A stretch of DNA of 64,000 bases, taken from the NCBI RefSeq assembly GCF_954871325.1, contig NC_088777.1, positions 3,536,509-3,600,508 of the forward strand, in the 5' to 3' direction. The stretch is from Gordionus sp. m RMFG-2023. Taxonomy: Eukaryota; Nematomorpha; Gordioida; Chordodea; Parachordodidae. A program made the translations under genes and the position numbers. Position 1 is the stretch's first letter. Each line of letters starts with the position of its first letter. Positions 13,035-26,689 of this stretch are shown piece after piece. The notes below the pieces were generated by a model. It had not been told where the DNA came from. It did no database searches and saw nothing but the letters and a program-made list of their open reading frames with translations.

Positions 13035-16000
13035 TTCCTCTAAATATTCATAAAATTTCTCAGAGAATCGGATAAAGTAATATTTATATTAACTCCTGTG
13101 AAGTGAATGATAGTACATAAGTAAATGTTTATATTTGTTAAAAAATAGGCGGAGGTGGCATAGGGATTGTGTTAGTAATGATAGAAATATCATTTGGAGA
13201 AATAGGTGAAAATAAAATAAACTTAGATATAAAACATAAGATAAAAAAAATAAATAAATAAACCTCCAGATGAGTTCATTTCAAGCGTAGTTCTTTATTA
13301 TTTTGTCTACTAACTCTAGAACGGGTAAGGCGTTTGTTTAATTGTCATTATTTTCTTTGCTTATCTTTAATAATAGATTCATCATGTTTTGTAGCAATGT
13401 GAGGAATTAGGTTTGCCTAGACAAATAAAGAAATCAGGCAAAAATATAAATGAAATATTGTTGAAATTAAACAAACATTAAAATAATGTAAAACCGGTAG
13501 ATGGGTCAATATTAGATGCATATTTCTAGTAGTTGGAGGGCTATCATCAAAAAAATTTTTTGGGGGACTTATCAAGCCTTGATATTCTAAAAGTTAAAAA
13601 ATAACATGATGAATGTAATTTTATTAAGATTAAGGTTAATTAATTGTAAGGTAATTAAAAAATAAGATTAAAAAAAGAGGGAAAAAATAAGATATAAATT
13701 ATTATATTATAAAAATAATAAAAATTAAATTAAAGGAATTGATATTGAGAAATAGTGGTTAATAGATAATAGAGATAGAAATAAAAGAATGAGATAATAA
13801 AATTTTGTGATAAATAAATTCATTAAGGGAGGGGAAAAAAATAGAGAAAGAGTTATTTATAAGGATTGGAGATTATAAATAAGTTAGGATAAAAATATTT
13901 AAATATACATGATTATCTTCTTAATTATTGGTTATGAAAGAAAAATATGAGTATAAAAAATTGTAATGTAAGTACTGACAAAAATTGTGAGTATGTTCAA
14001 AATAAATATACAAGTTGAGTATCTTGTAGAGATTTCATTAATGTGTAATTGATAATATGAGATGAAAATTGATAAGGTAATCTAAAAAATAAAGAAAGGA
14101 AATTTTAGCCTGAATCTTTTTATTCACATCATTTATTTCATTCACATTTAGAAAGTTGAGGGAATATTGTTTATATCAATTTAAAGACGATTTTTTAAAA
14201 CTCTCAATCCATGTTAGGTAGGTGTACACCTGCAATTCTCGAAATTCCATTCATCTGTTTTTATAAAATAAATAAATAAAATCAACAAATAAAAAATATA
14301 AAAAAAAATACGTACCTATGACATGACGTCACGATGACGTAGTGAGGACATCGGAAAAATATAATATAGATAACGATTGTACATATCAGTTTTAATTATA
14401 TAATGATAATAAATATGTAGAGTAACAGACAGTCTTTCCTGATTGCACATTGTATATCTTATAGACACATGTTGCATAAAAGTTGCAATCATATAAAAGA
14501 ATATAATTTAAGATTGAAATATTCATCCTCATATATTTATAGAATTGTGTCATCATTTAATAATTCCTTGAATGAATTTTGAAACCATTTTTTATCATGG
14601 CGATTCTAATATATTTTATTTATTTGAGATCTTTCATGTGAATTAGCAAAGGCTGCTAGAGCATAGATCAGCAGTAACAGTTCCATAAAAATGATGTCCT
14701 CTACTTTAAGTTATAAAAAAAACGCGACTCTGAGAGAGAAATTAAGAGTATTCGTTACTATAAACAAAAATAAAATAATTTACATATAAAGCAGACAATA
14801 AAATTACAAATAAATTTTTAATTTCGGATATCTTATAAATATAGAGAATGAAATATATTTAATAAGTAATAAAAGTAACTAGTTAATTAGGTCGTTATAT
14901 TTATAAAAAATGCCACTCATTGTAGTAACTTTGCGCATTTTATCAAATTCAAAAGCAACCAATAATAGTGATTTTTTTACAAAATTATATCTCCAATAAA
15001 TCTGACTAGCATTATCAGCTGATGGCAGTTCCCGTATTATATTATAATTTTGTATCAAATAATTTTCAAAAAAGACGTGAAAAAATTTCACCTTGCAAGA
15101 TACGATAACCTAGGATCGCTAGACAAACAATAAGAGTACTGGACTTGGTGAGTTAATAGAGTAAAGTGTATTTAATTTGTAAATAATATTATAAGTCAAT
15201 TAAATGAAATTGGTTGCTAATTTACTTATTATACCATTACTATATCAAGATGTTGTAATGTACTTTAAAATATACAAAATTAGCTTTATTTGTTCATAAA
15301 AATTAAATTTATTCCAAAATTATATATTATATACTGTATATATTTCATATTACTAATCGGAATAACATTTATTATATAATTAAGTTATTTACTATTTAAT
15401 TTTCTTTAGATATATAACATAAGTATGAACAATTAATACTCATACAAAAAAAAATCACATTTTAAAGCTTTTTTAAAAAATGACGAACTTCTTCTTATTT
15501 ATAACAACCAAATTTGGGTGTCCTCGGTCAATTACTTTTAGTCTGTGCTAAATACCAATTGTGTATCCAAATTAAACCGACCTAGGAAACCGCCTATGTA
15601 TTTAAAATCATAATTGTCACTGATTTAATGACGTAGTACCATGACAACCTTAGCTATCATTTCCAAACAGCAATGGGATGGATGATACCTTTTAGCTTAG
15701 TGACGACGTTGTCAAGACCTGCTCTTAAAATATTAGTTTATTTGGGATAGACTGTTCCTATTTAATATCTATTTCAGAGAGATGTGTTAAGGTACAGGAC
15801 ATGCCAGGGAGGGAGAGGGGTAAGAAAGAGGAACTACCCTTCGGAAATTTGCCTATTCCTGTAAATATCATTTTATGTTAAAATAATTTTATTCTAAACC
15901 TATGCTACCCCTTCTCAAAATATGTATATAATATATAACTATAATAATAATTTGAAATCAAAATTTAAAAAAGTTAATAATTTTTAAAATAAATAATATA

Positions 16001-16600
16001 ATACAATATTTGTAGAAAAATAATATATTTTTATAAAAATAGAGTTTAAACCGAAAGGTATTTTTATAAAAATATAAAATAGCTAAGGCCTACAATCTAA
16101 AGTTCAATAAATATAGCCCCCCTCCCACTCCGTCTAAATACTAGCTAGGCAATAGTGTTTAAGTTTTGAGAAAATTCAGTGGTTGATTATTATGGGCGAT
16201 TATTTATTGATTAAATTAATTGTAATAATATTTCTAACCTTGATATATAGGAATAGAGTAATCGCCAGGTGTGTGAGGGGGATACGGCAACTTTGATAAA
16301 GTTATCTTATTGGTAGCAAATTTATCATCAGAAATGGCAATTTTAGAGGAGCCCATATATTTACTTGGTCAATTTTATATAAAATTATTTTACATTTGTG
16401 GGTTAAATCATCAATTTCTTCAAATTACGATTTCATTTCAAAGTGCATCTTTCTTTCCAAAAGATGTTGATTCAAATCCTATTGATATTGCTAACGATGA
16501 GATAAATTGTATAAATAGTTTAAATTAATTTTTTTTTTCATGTGAATTGTATCTTGGCAAATGTAAAACGTAACTTTAAGTTTTCTTAGAAAGTATAGAC
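13035..16600. other. AT-rich non-coding stretch
   Basis: Apart from a CRE-like site (listed separately), no gene, RNA or element end could be supported. The open frames at 14879-15091 (minus) and 16310-16528 (plus) lack motifs and exon-like boundaries. Confidence 0.5.
14324..14340. promoter_or_regulatory. CRE-like palindrome with second half site
   Basis: The perfect palindrome TGACGTCA (14324-14331) is followed four bases later by TGACGT (14335-14340). This is the consensus for CREB/ATF bZIP factors. No promoter or first exon could be recognised beside it, so function is speculative. Confidence 0.3.
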
Positions 16601-16605
16601 AGCAA

Positions 16606-16791
16606 TAGTATTATTAAACGGCGCGATTTTTAAAAACGGCCCGAATAAGATTTATATAAATAATATTACATAAACCCTGAGATTTTAGGTTTGAACTTCT
16701 AATGTTAAAAATCTTGAGGCTTACATAAAATTATTTTGTTTAAATTTTAATCAGGCTTTTTTTAAAAATCGATCAATTCAGTCATACCCTA
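16606..16791. repeat. Foldback MITE, family A (degenerate copy)
   Basis: It opens TAGTATTATTAAACGGC and keeps GATTTTTAAAAACGGC and the inverted TTTTTAAAAATCGATCAATTC. The right tip is worn and no target duplication is evident. Confidence 0.45.
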
Positions 16792-16794
16792 GGG

Positions 16795-19700
16795 CAAAAT
16801 CAGTAATATTTTTTCAGAAGAAAAAAATTTTTTTTACATATAATAAATATATAAATTCTTACTTATAAATATAAATATTCTTGTTTTGGAGGGAACTTGT
16901 AGCCCCCTCCCCTCACCCTCTTAATGATCCTTTTTGAATACATACTTTTTTAAAATTATGATATAATTAAAATGTTTATTTGATATAATTAACATATATT
17001 AAAAATTATTAAATAATTATTAATTATAATTAAGCGTATAGAATTTTTAAAGTTTGAAGATATTTTGGGTTCAAGATTTAAACATTCTAACAATATTCTC
17101 TATGTTTTTGGTGAGGAATTTCATAAATTTATCACATTATTAGGGAGAACATTAAGCCAAATAAGGGGCGATCGTAATGAAGCCTTCTAATTCATTTCAA
17201 ATAATCCAATTGGCTATTCATCATAGTAATTGCATTGCTATACATGGTTCTAACAAGTAATGCAAGTAAACCCATCTCTTATTTATATTTTTAAATTTAA
17301 TTTATATTCAGTTATTTTTTTTCAAATATATTATTATATTCATGCGCTATATTTTTATAATCATTATTTGTTTTTTATATGACCTTTGTTTTGAATTTGT
17401 AGAATTTAATCATAAACCAAATATGATATTTGTTATTTTAAAATTTTTTTACTGATGTATCTGATATTTAAAATTTAATTGCTCTGTATATTCCATGTTA
17501 TGTCATGAATCCATGTGATATATTTTTTAGCCCAATGTTTTCATAAGATTTAAGTATCCATCCATTAGTATTGATATTCAAAAATGTCCACTATATTTCT
17601 GCTACAAATTATTGTAAAACTATGATTTAACAAGGACTAAATAATTATTTGAATTTCTAAATAGTCATAAAATATCTAGTTTTTAAAAAATGGAAGGTAA
17701 ATAAAACATTTATGTATTTATATGGTTATTATTTTTATATAAAATTTTGATTATGACTCATTACAGTTAATCTAGTATATTTATAACAACATTTTACATT
17801 CTATTTCAGTTAAAAATTATCTAGGCCTAAATTAATATTGATTAAGAACAATGGAAAGAAGTAATATATATTGTAAACCTCTTTAAATTTTAACAATTTG
17901 ATTGAATATTATTAATTATTTTATTGTGTGCATTTTATCACATATATCCATCTTTTTAAAATCTTCCATATGTTTTATATTATATTTAATAATCTTTTAT
18001 ATATATAATTGGATATTAAACTAAATTTGAATTTAATATGATTTTATTACCCTAAATATTGTAAATATATTAAATAATTTAAATATTATATTTGATAAGA
18101 AGCTTGATAATTAAGAAAAAAATATAAAATATTTGTTATATCTGGTTATCTTATATCTAGTAGAAAATTTAAAATTAAATTTTTATGATGATTAAACTTA
18201 CATTTTTTTCTATTAACTGATTTACTAATATTCCCTTTATTTTTTTCCATGACAAATAAACATTTACAAAAATTAGCATGAATAATATGTTTATAAAACT
18301 AAAGATGAAGCTATATTTTAATGCAGCCAAAGTTTCTCATTGTTTTATAACATTTGTAAGCAAAATAATTGATTTAGGTTATTATAAAATCAAGATTTTG
18401 AGGTCCAGCTTCAAATAGACCAAAATTGTGAACCCAGTTCAGTTTAAGGTGGGTTTGACAAAAATAGATTTAGTTTAAATTTTATTTGAATTCAAAAACA
18501 TTAATCTAAATTTTAAGCAAATCTATTATTTAAGTATGTTTAAATCTGAATTGAAAATCTATATTTTGTTAGTTATATTTTATAATTTATTCAATACTAA
18601 AGTAAAATATACCATCATAACTATTTATTAACTTTATAATAAAAGAATATATATAATTTAAGAATATTTAGCTAATTTTATTCAATTGTGCAACAGAACA
18701 TCTTTCCACATAACACCTACATTTCCTTTTAAAAAAAACAAGGTTTTAATTCACATTCACTGTAAATTTGGAATCTAGTTTGCAAAAGCTTAGAAAAGTC
18801 TCATCAATCTACATTATTAATCATAAATTTATTATTTGTGCCTCAAAATGAAAACAATAGAAATGTCATTAAGTTGCATTAAAATATAGTGCTATATTTA
18901 ATTTTTTTGGGTGTGCAATTTTGCATTTAATTTTTGTAAGTATTCTTTTACTACACAATTGAAGGAAACATTAGTAATTTGTTAAACATTGGGAAAAAAA
19001 TTTCAAAAATTATGATCTAAGTATTGACAGATATCATGAGTATCATCATACCAAGTATACATGCAAAATCAAAATTTTTTCCCCAAGTCACCTGCAGGAC
19101 AGTGACAAAAGAATTTTTAGATCTCTGCTTGGCTTGATGAATTTTTTTTAAAGTGAATGCTCTTCAGAATAATAAATCTTCAAAGATTGTTAAATTGCTC
19201 AAATGATAAAGATCTAAAGGGATTCACCCAATTATGATTGCTTTAACATGGATATATAAACCCAGTTATCCAATTTGCATAAAACAATGATGTTGGTTAT
19301 GTCAAAATTTAAAATAATAATGAATTCATTATAAAATATAAAAGTAGGAGAGAAATAAAAAACCACAAATATATTTTTTTTAAATAAATAAGAGTAAAAG
19401 TGAATATTGATAAATTAAAAAACATCCTTCGATAAATATAGCAGACATAAATCCTTAAATGCCTCCTTCCCAACCTTATAGGATTTTCCATCCTATGCTT
19501 ATCATTCTTTTCATATAAAAGGATTTTATGCCGGATACAAGTATTCACTGAACTCAACTACTTTGCAAATGTCTATATTTTTGCCTGGGTTTTTTTTCTA
19601 GCCATTTATTTTATGATTATATTTCAAGTTATCTGCATTTTTTTATTAAACCTTTTTTTTAAGATATACTTTTTTGGAGACCAGAACCAGTGTTGTTAAA

Positions 19701-20390
19701 ATCTGATTTTTTTTTTATAAAAATGTAGTACATTATAAATTTCTGCTGCAACCAGAAATTGGGCTGGGGCCAAATTTTTAAATTATTTTGGCAAGAATCA
19801 CATGGTTAATATTTTAAAATGGGGGAGGAGGTAAGCTTTTGCATTAAAAAAAATAATTAAATTCTTTAAACTATAATAAATGTTCTCACATATCATTAAA
19901 ATAAGATAATGGAGAATGTGATGGGTGAGTTTTTTTTAAGATTTACTTTATAAAAAAAGATAATTTAACTTGTATTAATTTCAAATTAAAATTCTGGGGC
20001 TTTGGTCAATAAAATTCAATTTACTGCGCTCTAAACATGTTACTACTATTTTTTCACAACAAAATATAATTAATCCACTAAATAAATAGCGACCGTTTTT
20101 CAAAAGATACCTTAGTTTCATTACATTTTTGCATTACCTTGAAAGGAGAAAAAATGTCTTCTAAAATATATGTGTATATCTTTGGCTGGAGATTATGGTG
20201 TTTCATAGCCATATTCCATAATTTTATTGCATATCGTTAATTTTAGAAAAAAACTCACCTTGTTATATTTTCAACATAAGGTAACTGAAGGTTTCAAGCC
20301 CGGATTCTGGCCTGGCTTAAAAATACAAACTCAAGCAAACCCTAGAAATATTTTTTATGGCTATTAAACATGGCCAGGAGCAATGTTAAT
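16795..20390. other. AT-rich non-coding stretch
   Basis: About 3.6 kb of very AT-rich sequence without GC-richer islands. The minus-strand frame at 19309-19557 is hydrophobic by composition only. No RNA gene, element end or exon could be supported. Confidence 0.55.
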
Positions 20391-20392
20391 TT

Positions 20393-20542
20393 TTTTTATT
20401 TATCAATTAGTTAGATAATGGAGCATTTAATTTTTAATCATTTATTATCCATATTTTTATTTTATTTTTTTTATTTATCAATTAGTTAGATAATGGAGCA
20501 TTTAATTTTTAATCATTTATTATCCATATTTTTATTTTATTT
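20393..20542 (+). repeat. 75-bp tandem duplication
   Basis: Two almost identical head-to-tail copies (period 75) include TATCAATTAGTTAGATAATG and end in TATCCATATTTTTATTTTAT. The near identity implies a recent duplication. Confidence 0.9.
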
Positions 20543-21103
20543 TTTTCTTTGAAAAAAATTTTAAAATACAGTTTTTTAGAAAATTCTTTACTTGATCGGA
20601 TTTGAAAGTGGATAAATTTTCTTAAATGTAAGAGGGATGAGGCTTATAAATTCGACTAAATGATAGAAAAAAATGAACAATTTTTTAAAAAGCGATTTTG
20701 TAACGAATAACATGAATTGATTGATAGTTGAAACATTATAATCTTAATTTTTCTTAAATTTATTATTTATTTTTTTTAAAAAAAAACGCTATATTCCGGT
20801 GTAATTTCGCTTATCTATGACATCTGTCTCATCCATTTTTGGGCAGACATGTTAATATATTTTGAATCAGCCGTCTAGGTTAGATTTATAATTGTAAAAA
20901 TTTTAAAAAAAATTATATATCATTTTCAAAAAATATTTACGAATTTAGTTTTACATATTGGTTAATTATTTTTATTATAACAATTTCTAAAATGGTATCT
21001 AGCAGCCATCCAATTTATATTTAAAAGATGGCCGACCGGATACTAAATATCGCTACAAGAAAAAGATGGCGCCCTTTTAACAACTAGGGCTAGCCCACCT
21101 TTT

Positions 21104-21301
21104 GGTGTTGTTAAATGGCTCGATTTGAGCCTATTTTTAAAAAACGGCTAACTCAAGATTTTAGCCGGAAAAATATTACCAAATCCTTGAGATTTCACTA
21201 ATAAATGTCCAAAACCTTTGTGCCATCTAATGAGCAAAATCTTATTCTCTTTTTGGATAAAATATTGAGCTAGCCGTTTTTAAAAATCGGCTTAAATACT
21301 A
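21104..21301. repeat. Foldback MITE, family A
   Basis: The left end is GGTGTTGTTAAATGGCTC; the right end is shortened to CGGCTTAAATACTA. Flanks CACCTTTT (21096-21103 and 21302-21309) are a perfect 8-bp duplication, which fixes the boundaries even though the right arm lost part of its tip. Confidence 0.85.
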
Positions 21302-21683
21302 CACCTTTTAACCTTTTAAAAATTTAAAAAAAAATAATTTATTACTATTTTAGTATGAAATATGGTTTATTGATTTTAAATCGATTTTAATAGTTTAATA
21401 TAAAAAAAAATTGTGCTATTATAATAATAATCATAGCAAAAAAAAAATTCTAATTTGTTTTTTGGTCACCTCTATAAAAATACAAGAAAAATTTTTTTTA
21501 TTTACCAAAACTTTTAAAAAAATTTTTTTTAAAGGTTATTTCATATCAAATCGATCAAAAAAAAGCAAAGATTTTCTGGCTGGCTCCTTATATTTTTTAC
21601 TAAAATTTTGGTATAACAAAACTAAGCATCACGGGTATAATATTTGGCAAAATTTTTAGCATTCTAGCTGTTATACTTTTGAA

Positions 21684-21885
21684 GAGTGTTGTTGTTAAAC
21701 GACTTCCGGCTAACTCAATATTTTAGCCAGAAAAATATTGCCTAAGTCTCTAGATTTCGCTAATAGATGTCAAACCTCCTTCTACAAGCAAAATCTTCAG
21801 GCTTACGTAATATTATTCTGGATGAAACATTGAGGTAGCCGTTTTTTTAAAAATCGGCTCAAAAATAGCCGTTTTAACAACACTA
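21684..21885. repeat. Foldback MITE, family A
   Basis: Long inverted arms (CGGCTAACTCAATATTTTAG and partner) end in AACAACACTA. Flanks CTTTTGAA (21676-21683) and CTCTTGAA (21886-21893) match at 7 of 8 bases. It lies only about 380 bp from the previous copy. Confidence 0.8.
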
Positions 21886-21889
21886 CTCT

Positions 21890-23880
21890 TGAAGATGATC
21901 AGGATGGATGATAAGAGCATTTTAAAAAATTACCATTTTTTATGTGTCTTGTTTTCCATTTTTTTTTTTAAATGACTGATAGGTTGACTCTATTCGTGTT
22001 TAAGAATTCATATGAAATCGGAATGACTTTTTTTTCATACACGAGGGATCTTTAAATATTGTTCTGGGCAAAAGATGCCTAAAATTTTTTCGAAAGCCCG
22101 TCGGCCTGTCCGAAATTTTGAAAAAAAAGTATCGCTAACCCGCCTAAGCCCGTTTAGGTCGGGTACGGGCCGGGTCTACTTTTGCGGATCCCTAATTTAC
22201 GCTCACGATATAACCGACCGTGACTTCCGCCCATCTATTTTGGTTGATTCAAAAAAATCTTTTTTAACAATGTATATAATTGTTGGCGTTAACGCGTTAC
22301 TATTTTATACCAAGGCTATGCATTTGACCGGTCAGATTCATATAAATATCTTATATATAATAGTAAAAAAAAAAGTTGAATCTATTCTATAATTAATGCT
22401 TCGCTCTCCGTGATCGAGTCTTGTTCTGATTCATATTCAATATCATCATTTTCTTTACCAATATTTTTAATCAATCTCTTAAGTTATGATGCACTCCTGC
22501 GAATTTTCTGTTGTCGAGATCTTCAATCAATTTATTTTCTAAGTACCAAACCGACCAATTTCTTTCTGAGAGAGAAGTACGTAACTAGGAATCGTGAGTA
22601 AGATATTAGAAACCTCTCTTAATCTTTAAGGTGGGCAAAGCTTATTCCAACAACTTGAGGCCGAAATTATGATTTTATTTTGTATGAATTACTGCTTACA
22701 ACATATTTTGGCTATTAAAATATACCGTAACTTGATGCTCCACTTATATATTGGGGATCCAATTAATCAGCAGTATGAGCAGCACACTATATTTTTTCTT
22801 TAACTTTCTTCGGGTGGAGAAATGATAAAATCATGGCATGATTGAATTATGTGTCTTCCAATTGGGATAAAGTACATTTATCCCTTTGCACTTACGACAA
22901 TAAGATAGCTAAACGTTAATAAATAGTTTAAAATTTGAAAATTTTCGTCCAAAATATTTCTTCGGACAAATAACCGACTTCTTTTTCATATTTGCTCCTC
23001 GCATTTTATCGACTATGACCATTGATTGGATAATAATATTAGTAATTTTCTCAAACCATGCCTTAGCAAAATTATTATAGTTAATTATATGTGGAGAATC
23101 GAATCTAATTAAATAATAAACTTTTATATTTTAAAAATGAATTTCTAATCATTTTATATATTAAAAATCTTACATTTTAATTTTAATTTTGATATGTAAA
23201 TTATAATAATTAAATCGATGCCTTGGGATGATACAAATATATTTTTTTTAAATGATTTGCAACCTAATTAGATTTGATATAAACATGCTTTAAATTACAT
23301 ATTAGTTAATTAAATCAATATATTTATTCACCAATATTGGACCGATTTGCCAACCCAGATTTTAGCGCTAAATCATTTTTTGGGCGGGGTTTTTTTTTTA
23401 CATTTCAAAAATTCGATTTCCGTTAGAGGTCGGTCCGAACCCCGGTCCCTTTGTGCAAATTATTTTTTCGGTCCTGACCTTAAAGCTCCTAAAATTAGAA
23501 AAAAATTTTTGTCATTTTCCTTCAGTAAAAAAAAAATTTGCCGGCCAAGCTGGTTAACTATTACAAAATTATTTTTAAAACCCGGGGCGATAAATTCCGA
23601 TCATAAATTTTCGCGGGGCCAGTTTGGGGTACGACACGTGTCGTAGGATAGGTTATTATATAAATGTCACAAAAGTTATCGGCAAAAATTGTCGGTGATC
23701 TACATATAGGGTAGGTATTTCGTAACACTGGAATACATTTCCTATAAGATCAAAATCTGGAAAAACTAGCTCAAAAATTGATTTTAAAAAATCGTATATA
23801 CATTGAACTAATGTATAATAATAAGTTGCCCAAACCCGTTAAATGCTTATAGATTTTTTTAAACTTTTAACACATTTTTT
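21890..23880. other. Non-coding stretch with GC-rich repeat patches
   Basis: Patches near 22088-22190 and 23380-23640 are rich in GCCCG/CGGGC words and resemble the GC-rich ends seen at 26513 and 31205. They are probably remnants of the same dispersed repeat. The open frames over them (22075-22392, 23347-23646) are by-products of that composition. Confidence 0.4.
22390..22620 (-). pseudogene. Possible coding remnant, unrecognised
   Basis: On the minus strand this stretch reads as acidic, protein-like sequence (for example IGKENDDIEYESEQDSITES) after an RRSA-type basic segment, but stops interrupt it upstream. The look is of the acidic N-terminal part of a transposase or nuclear protein. No family was identified, and the opposite strand is also open by chance. 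Confidence 0.2.
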
Positions 23881-23890
23881 TTTGTTGTAG

Positions 23891-23956
23891 ATCACGAACC
23901 CCGGTGGTGTTTCTCTCAGATCAAAGGGAGCATGGACGAAGAGATGGTCACCGACG
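23891..23956 (+). CDS. Exon with PP2A B55 N-terminal motif
   Basis: A 66-bp exon lies between a TTTTTTTTGTTGTAG acceptor and a G|GTAAAT donor, in phase 1 at both ends. It reads HEPRWCFSQIKGSMDEEMVTD. WCFSQ[IV]KG followed by an acidic stretch and VT[ED] is the invariant start of the B55 (PPP2R2/twins) regulatory subunit of protein phosphatase 2A. In B55 genes an intron falls in phase 1 just after this segment, as I recall. The next B55 exon (ADIIS.VEFN) was not found downstream. The alternative is that the exon belongs to the FLYWCH gene, since its phase fits 28318. The match is strong but short, and there is one extra residue in the acidic run. Confidence 0.6.
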
Positions 23957-25319
23957 GTAAATTAATCATACTAATTACACATGTTTTTGCTTGTTTTTAT
24001 TTTATCGATCCTAAATATAAAGGGGCTAGTTGGGAGGCCCAAGAGATCTCAATTCCCCCTAGAATCGTTTAAGATGAAGCACAATTTAGAGGGATAACCC
24101 CTGCCCCACCCTCACCTAAAAATGGAGGGGTTGTGGGCGTGTGATATCAGTTCCGGTTCTTGAGTTTTTTTTTTAGAAATAAGCATATTTGAGCTTGACT
24201 CTGTTACAAATTCTGGAATATTATTCCTAAACCCTGTTTTCAGACAATTTCTTTCTTGGGATTTTGTTGTATTATATATGTATGTAAATTAATCTAGGAC
24301 TTTATACACGCTGGAAGACTTTCGGCAAGATCAGATCTTTCAAATTTTTTTAAAAAAAAGAAAAAGGCGAGATAAATTAAGTTTAAAAAGATTGGTTTTC
24401 AACCCCCCGACCACGTGACATTATCCCTTTAACTTGCTAGATTTTCTTTTTAAAACCATATTTAAAGGACTCTATTTTGTATTTTTCTTTAATTTGATTA
24501 CCCCGAAATTGCCAAACACGATGTCGAGTCGATGATAATGAAGGATCATCGATCCCATCATATTCTTTAAAAAAAGAGGAGAGAGAGAGAGAACGTAACT
24601 AGAATACCAAAATCTCGTATAATATTTATTTAGTGGAGTTTAAAAGTCGACACTTAAATACTACTATTTTTTTTTGTTGTAAACAATCATAAATCACCGA
24701 CTTATATAAAAAGAAAATAATCAATAATTTCCTTTTATTATAAAATTTATTTATTTTACGCGATAGACGATTTTAAGGGTTTTTTTTTGTATCTTAAGCT
24801 ATCGTTATTATTAATAATAATTAATATATAACTTTAAATTTTTTATTAATTTTCCTAGCGGAAAAAAAATAATAATTGTATGACGTTTATTCCACGGGGG
24901 ATTTAATGAAAATAAAAAATAACTTCATTTTTTTTTTTTTTTTTTTTTTTCCTTAACCATCCCCGATGATTTAATTTAAAAAATCGACTATGATTTTATT
25001 ATATTCGCCCAAAAAAAATACAATTATATATTATCATTGCCAGAATCTACATGAGTGGGGGGGGGGGCGTAGGTGGATTTTGCTTCCATTTTTGGGTGGT
25101 TGGGGGGGGGGAGGTAGACTAGAGGCAGGATACATTTTTTGTAGGGCTATTTATTATAAATGCAATGATATTGTAAAATATCGACCAAATTTATATGTAG
25201 TAGTCATCATTTTTTCAAATAAAACTTATTTCCGGATAATTTTCTACCAGTTTTTTTAAATGTAATTTAAGGGTTGCACATTCTACCAGCAAATTCATAT
25301 TCGTGCCAAACAATATACT
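23957..25319. other. Intron or intergenic sequence
   Basis: No second exon could be supported. It contains a T23 run (24928-24950), a GA-rich run near 24580 and G-runs near 25058 and 25102. Confidence 0.45.
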
Positions 25320-25329
25320 NNNNNNNNNN
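25320..25329. other. Assembly gap (10 N)
   Basis: Ten consecutive N mark an assembly gap. The true missing length is unknown. Confidence 0.99.
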
Positions 25330-25854
25330 AATAGACTTATCGCTAAACTCAGACATTTAAGTCAATTTTTTAGGGTATAATCTTGACCACGCCATATTTT
25401 TTTTTTAGAAAAACAATAACATTATATAATACTTTGGTTTATTAATCCAATAACTTTCTAACCCTCGAACCTAAAACCTTAATAATGTGAAAAATGTATA
25501 TTTTTTTGTTAGATAATTTTCTTAAAAATCGTTTTTTTAAGTCAAAAAAAAAACAAAACAATTATTGGACAAAATAAATGTGCGATTAATTTTTGCTAGG
25601 GGAAGCTCCATTTAAATTTATTTGTAATTAACCTGGACAAAATCTTTCTTTAGAACATATATTTAGTTTTAGGTGGGTCTCTTTGTTCCCCTAACATGAT
25701 TCTGGAGCGTATTACCCCGTAACTGATGGGGAAGGTGGGAGCAAAACTATTTGTATATATGTTTTACATTTTTGTACCATAGAAATGAAAAGCAAAACAG
25801 AACAATTTTTTTTTTTAACTTTAGGAGCTGCTATGATTTTGTCAAGTGTGACGT

Positions 25855-25856
25855 TT

Positions 25857-25908
<52 letters not shown>

Positions 25909-25920
25909 TTTTTCTTCCTT
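25855..25920 (+). repeat. TTTC microsatellite
   Basis: About 15 units of TTTC. The plus-strand frame over it (FLSFFLSF) is the repeat itself, not a gene. Confidence 0.95.
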
Positions 25921-26512
25921 CTTAACAATAAAAATATTAAAATAAAGTTTGTCACCCTTTAATTGTTTTATCGAGGTTATTATGTCTAAAATAAAACTTG
26001 AAAAAAAAAATATTAAATAAGTTTTTTTTAAATATTTATATATAAATTTTTTTTAAAAAATCATACTTTTTGGTGAAAATTTTAAAATTTGTGGTAATTT
26101 TTGAATTTTCTTATGAAAATAAATTATTGTTTTTTTGACAGCCTGTCGCTGGACAAAATATAACAACAATTTAAACTTAAGTTTCAACATATGTAGGAGA
26201 AACCGGGGTTGTATTATTCTCCATAAAAAAAAACTGAGGGGCTATAAAAAAAAAATTAATTTTTTAAAATAATTTAAACTTATAACTTTATTTTTTTATG
26301 GAAAATGTACGGGGGGACGTATTACCCTTTTATGAGGACGCTACATTTTTTCTTATACGAAAGACAATATCCTAATTTTAAGGTGTCCAAAAACCGTTCT
26401 ATCAATTAGTTGATGGGAAGGTCATCACTAAAACGATATTACTATCAGAGCATAATCACAGCGGCATCAATGCATTGGTGGGTTAGAGTGCATGGTATGG
26501 TTTAGTGATTTA

Positions 26513-26680
26513 CATCGGGCCTAATTTTTCAAACCCTACCCGGCCCGAACTTTTTTTTAAAAAGCTTTGCCCCGGTCCGAATTTATTTAAATATAGAAAT
26601 TAATTTTTATAATTAATCAAAATAAAAGGTATATGTTAAATGGCGTCTGGTTTGAATCATTAAAACTTTTTTTTTGCCTT
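26513..26680. repeat. Dispersed GC-rich-ended repeat (possible hAT-derived)
   Basis: It begins TAGTGATTTACATCGGGCC and continues through GGCCCGAAC and a GTATATGTTAAATGGCGT block. The same order of blocks recurs at 31205 (TAGTGATCTGCATCGGCC, then TATATGTTATATGGCGT). The TAG-type start resembles hAT termini, but the far end and target duplication were not located. Confidence 0.4.
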
Positions 26681-26689
26681 GATACTAGT

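Noticed and set aside
25751-25945. Plus-strand frame rich in Phe, Leu and Ser
   Set aside because: It is the translation of the TTTC microsatellite.
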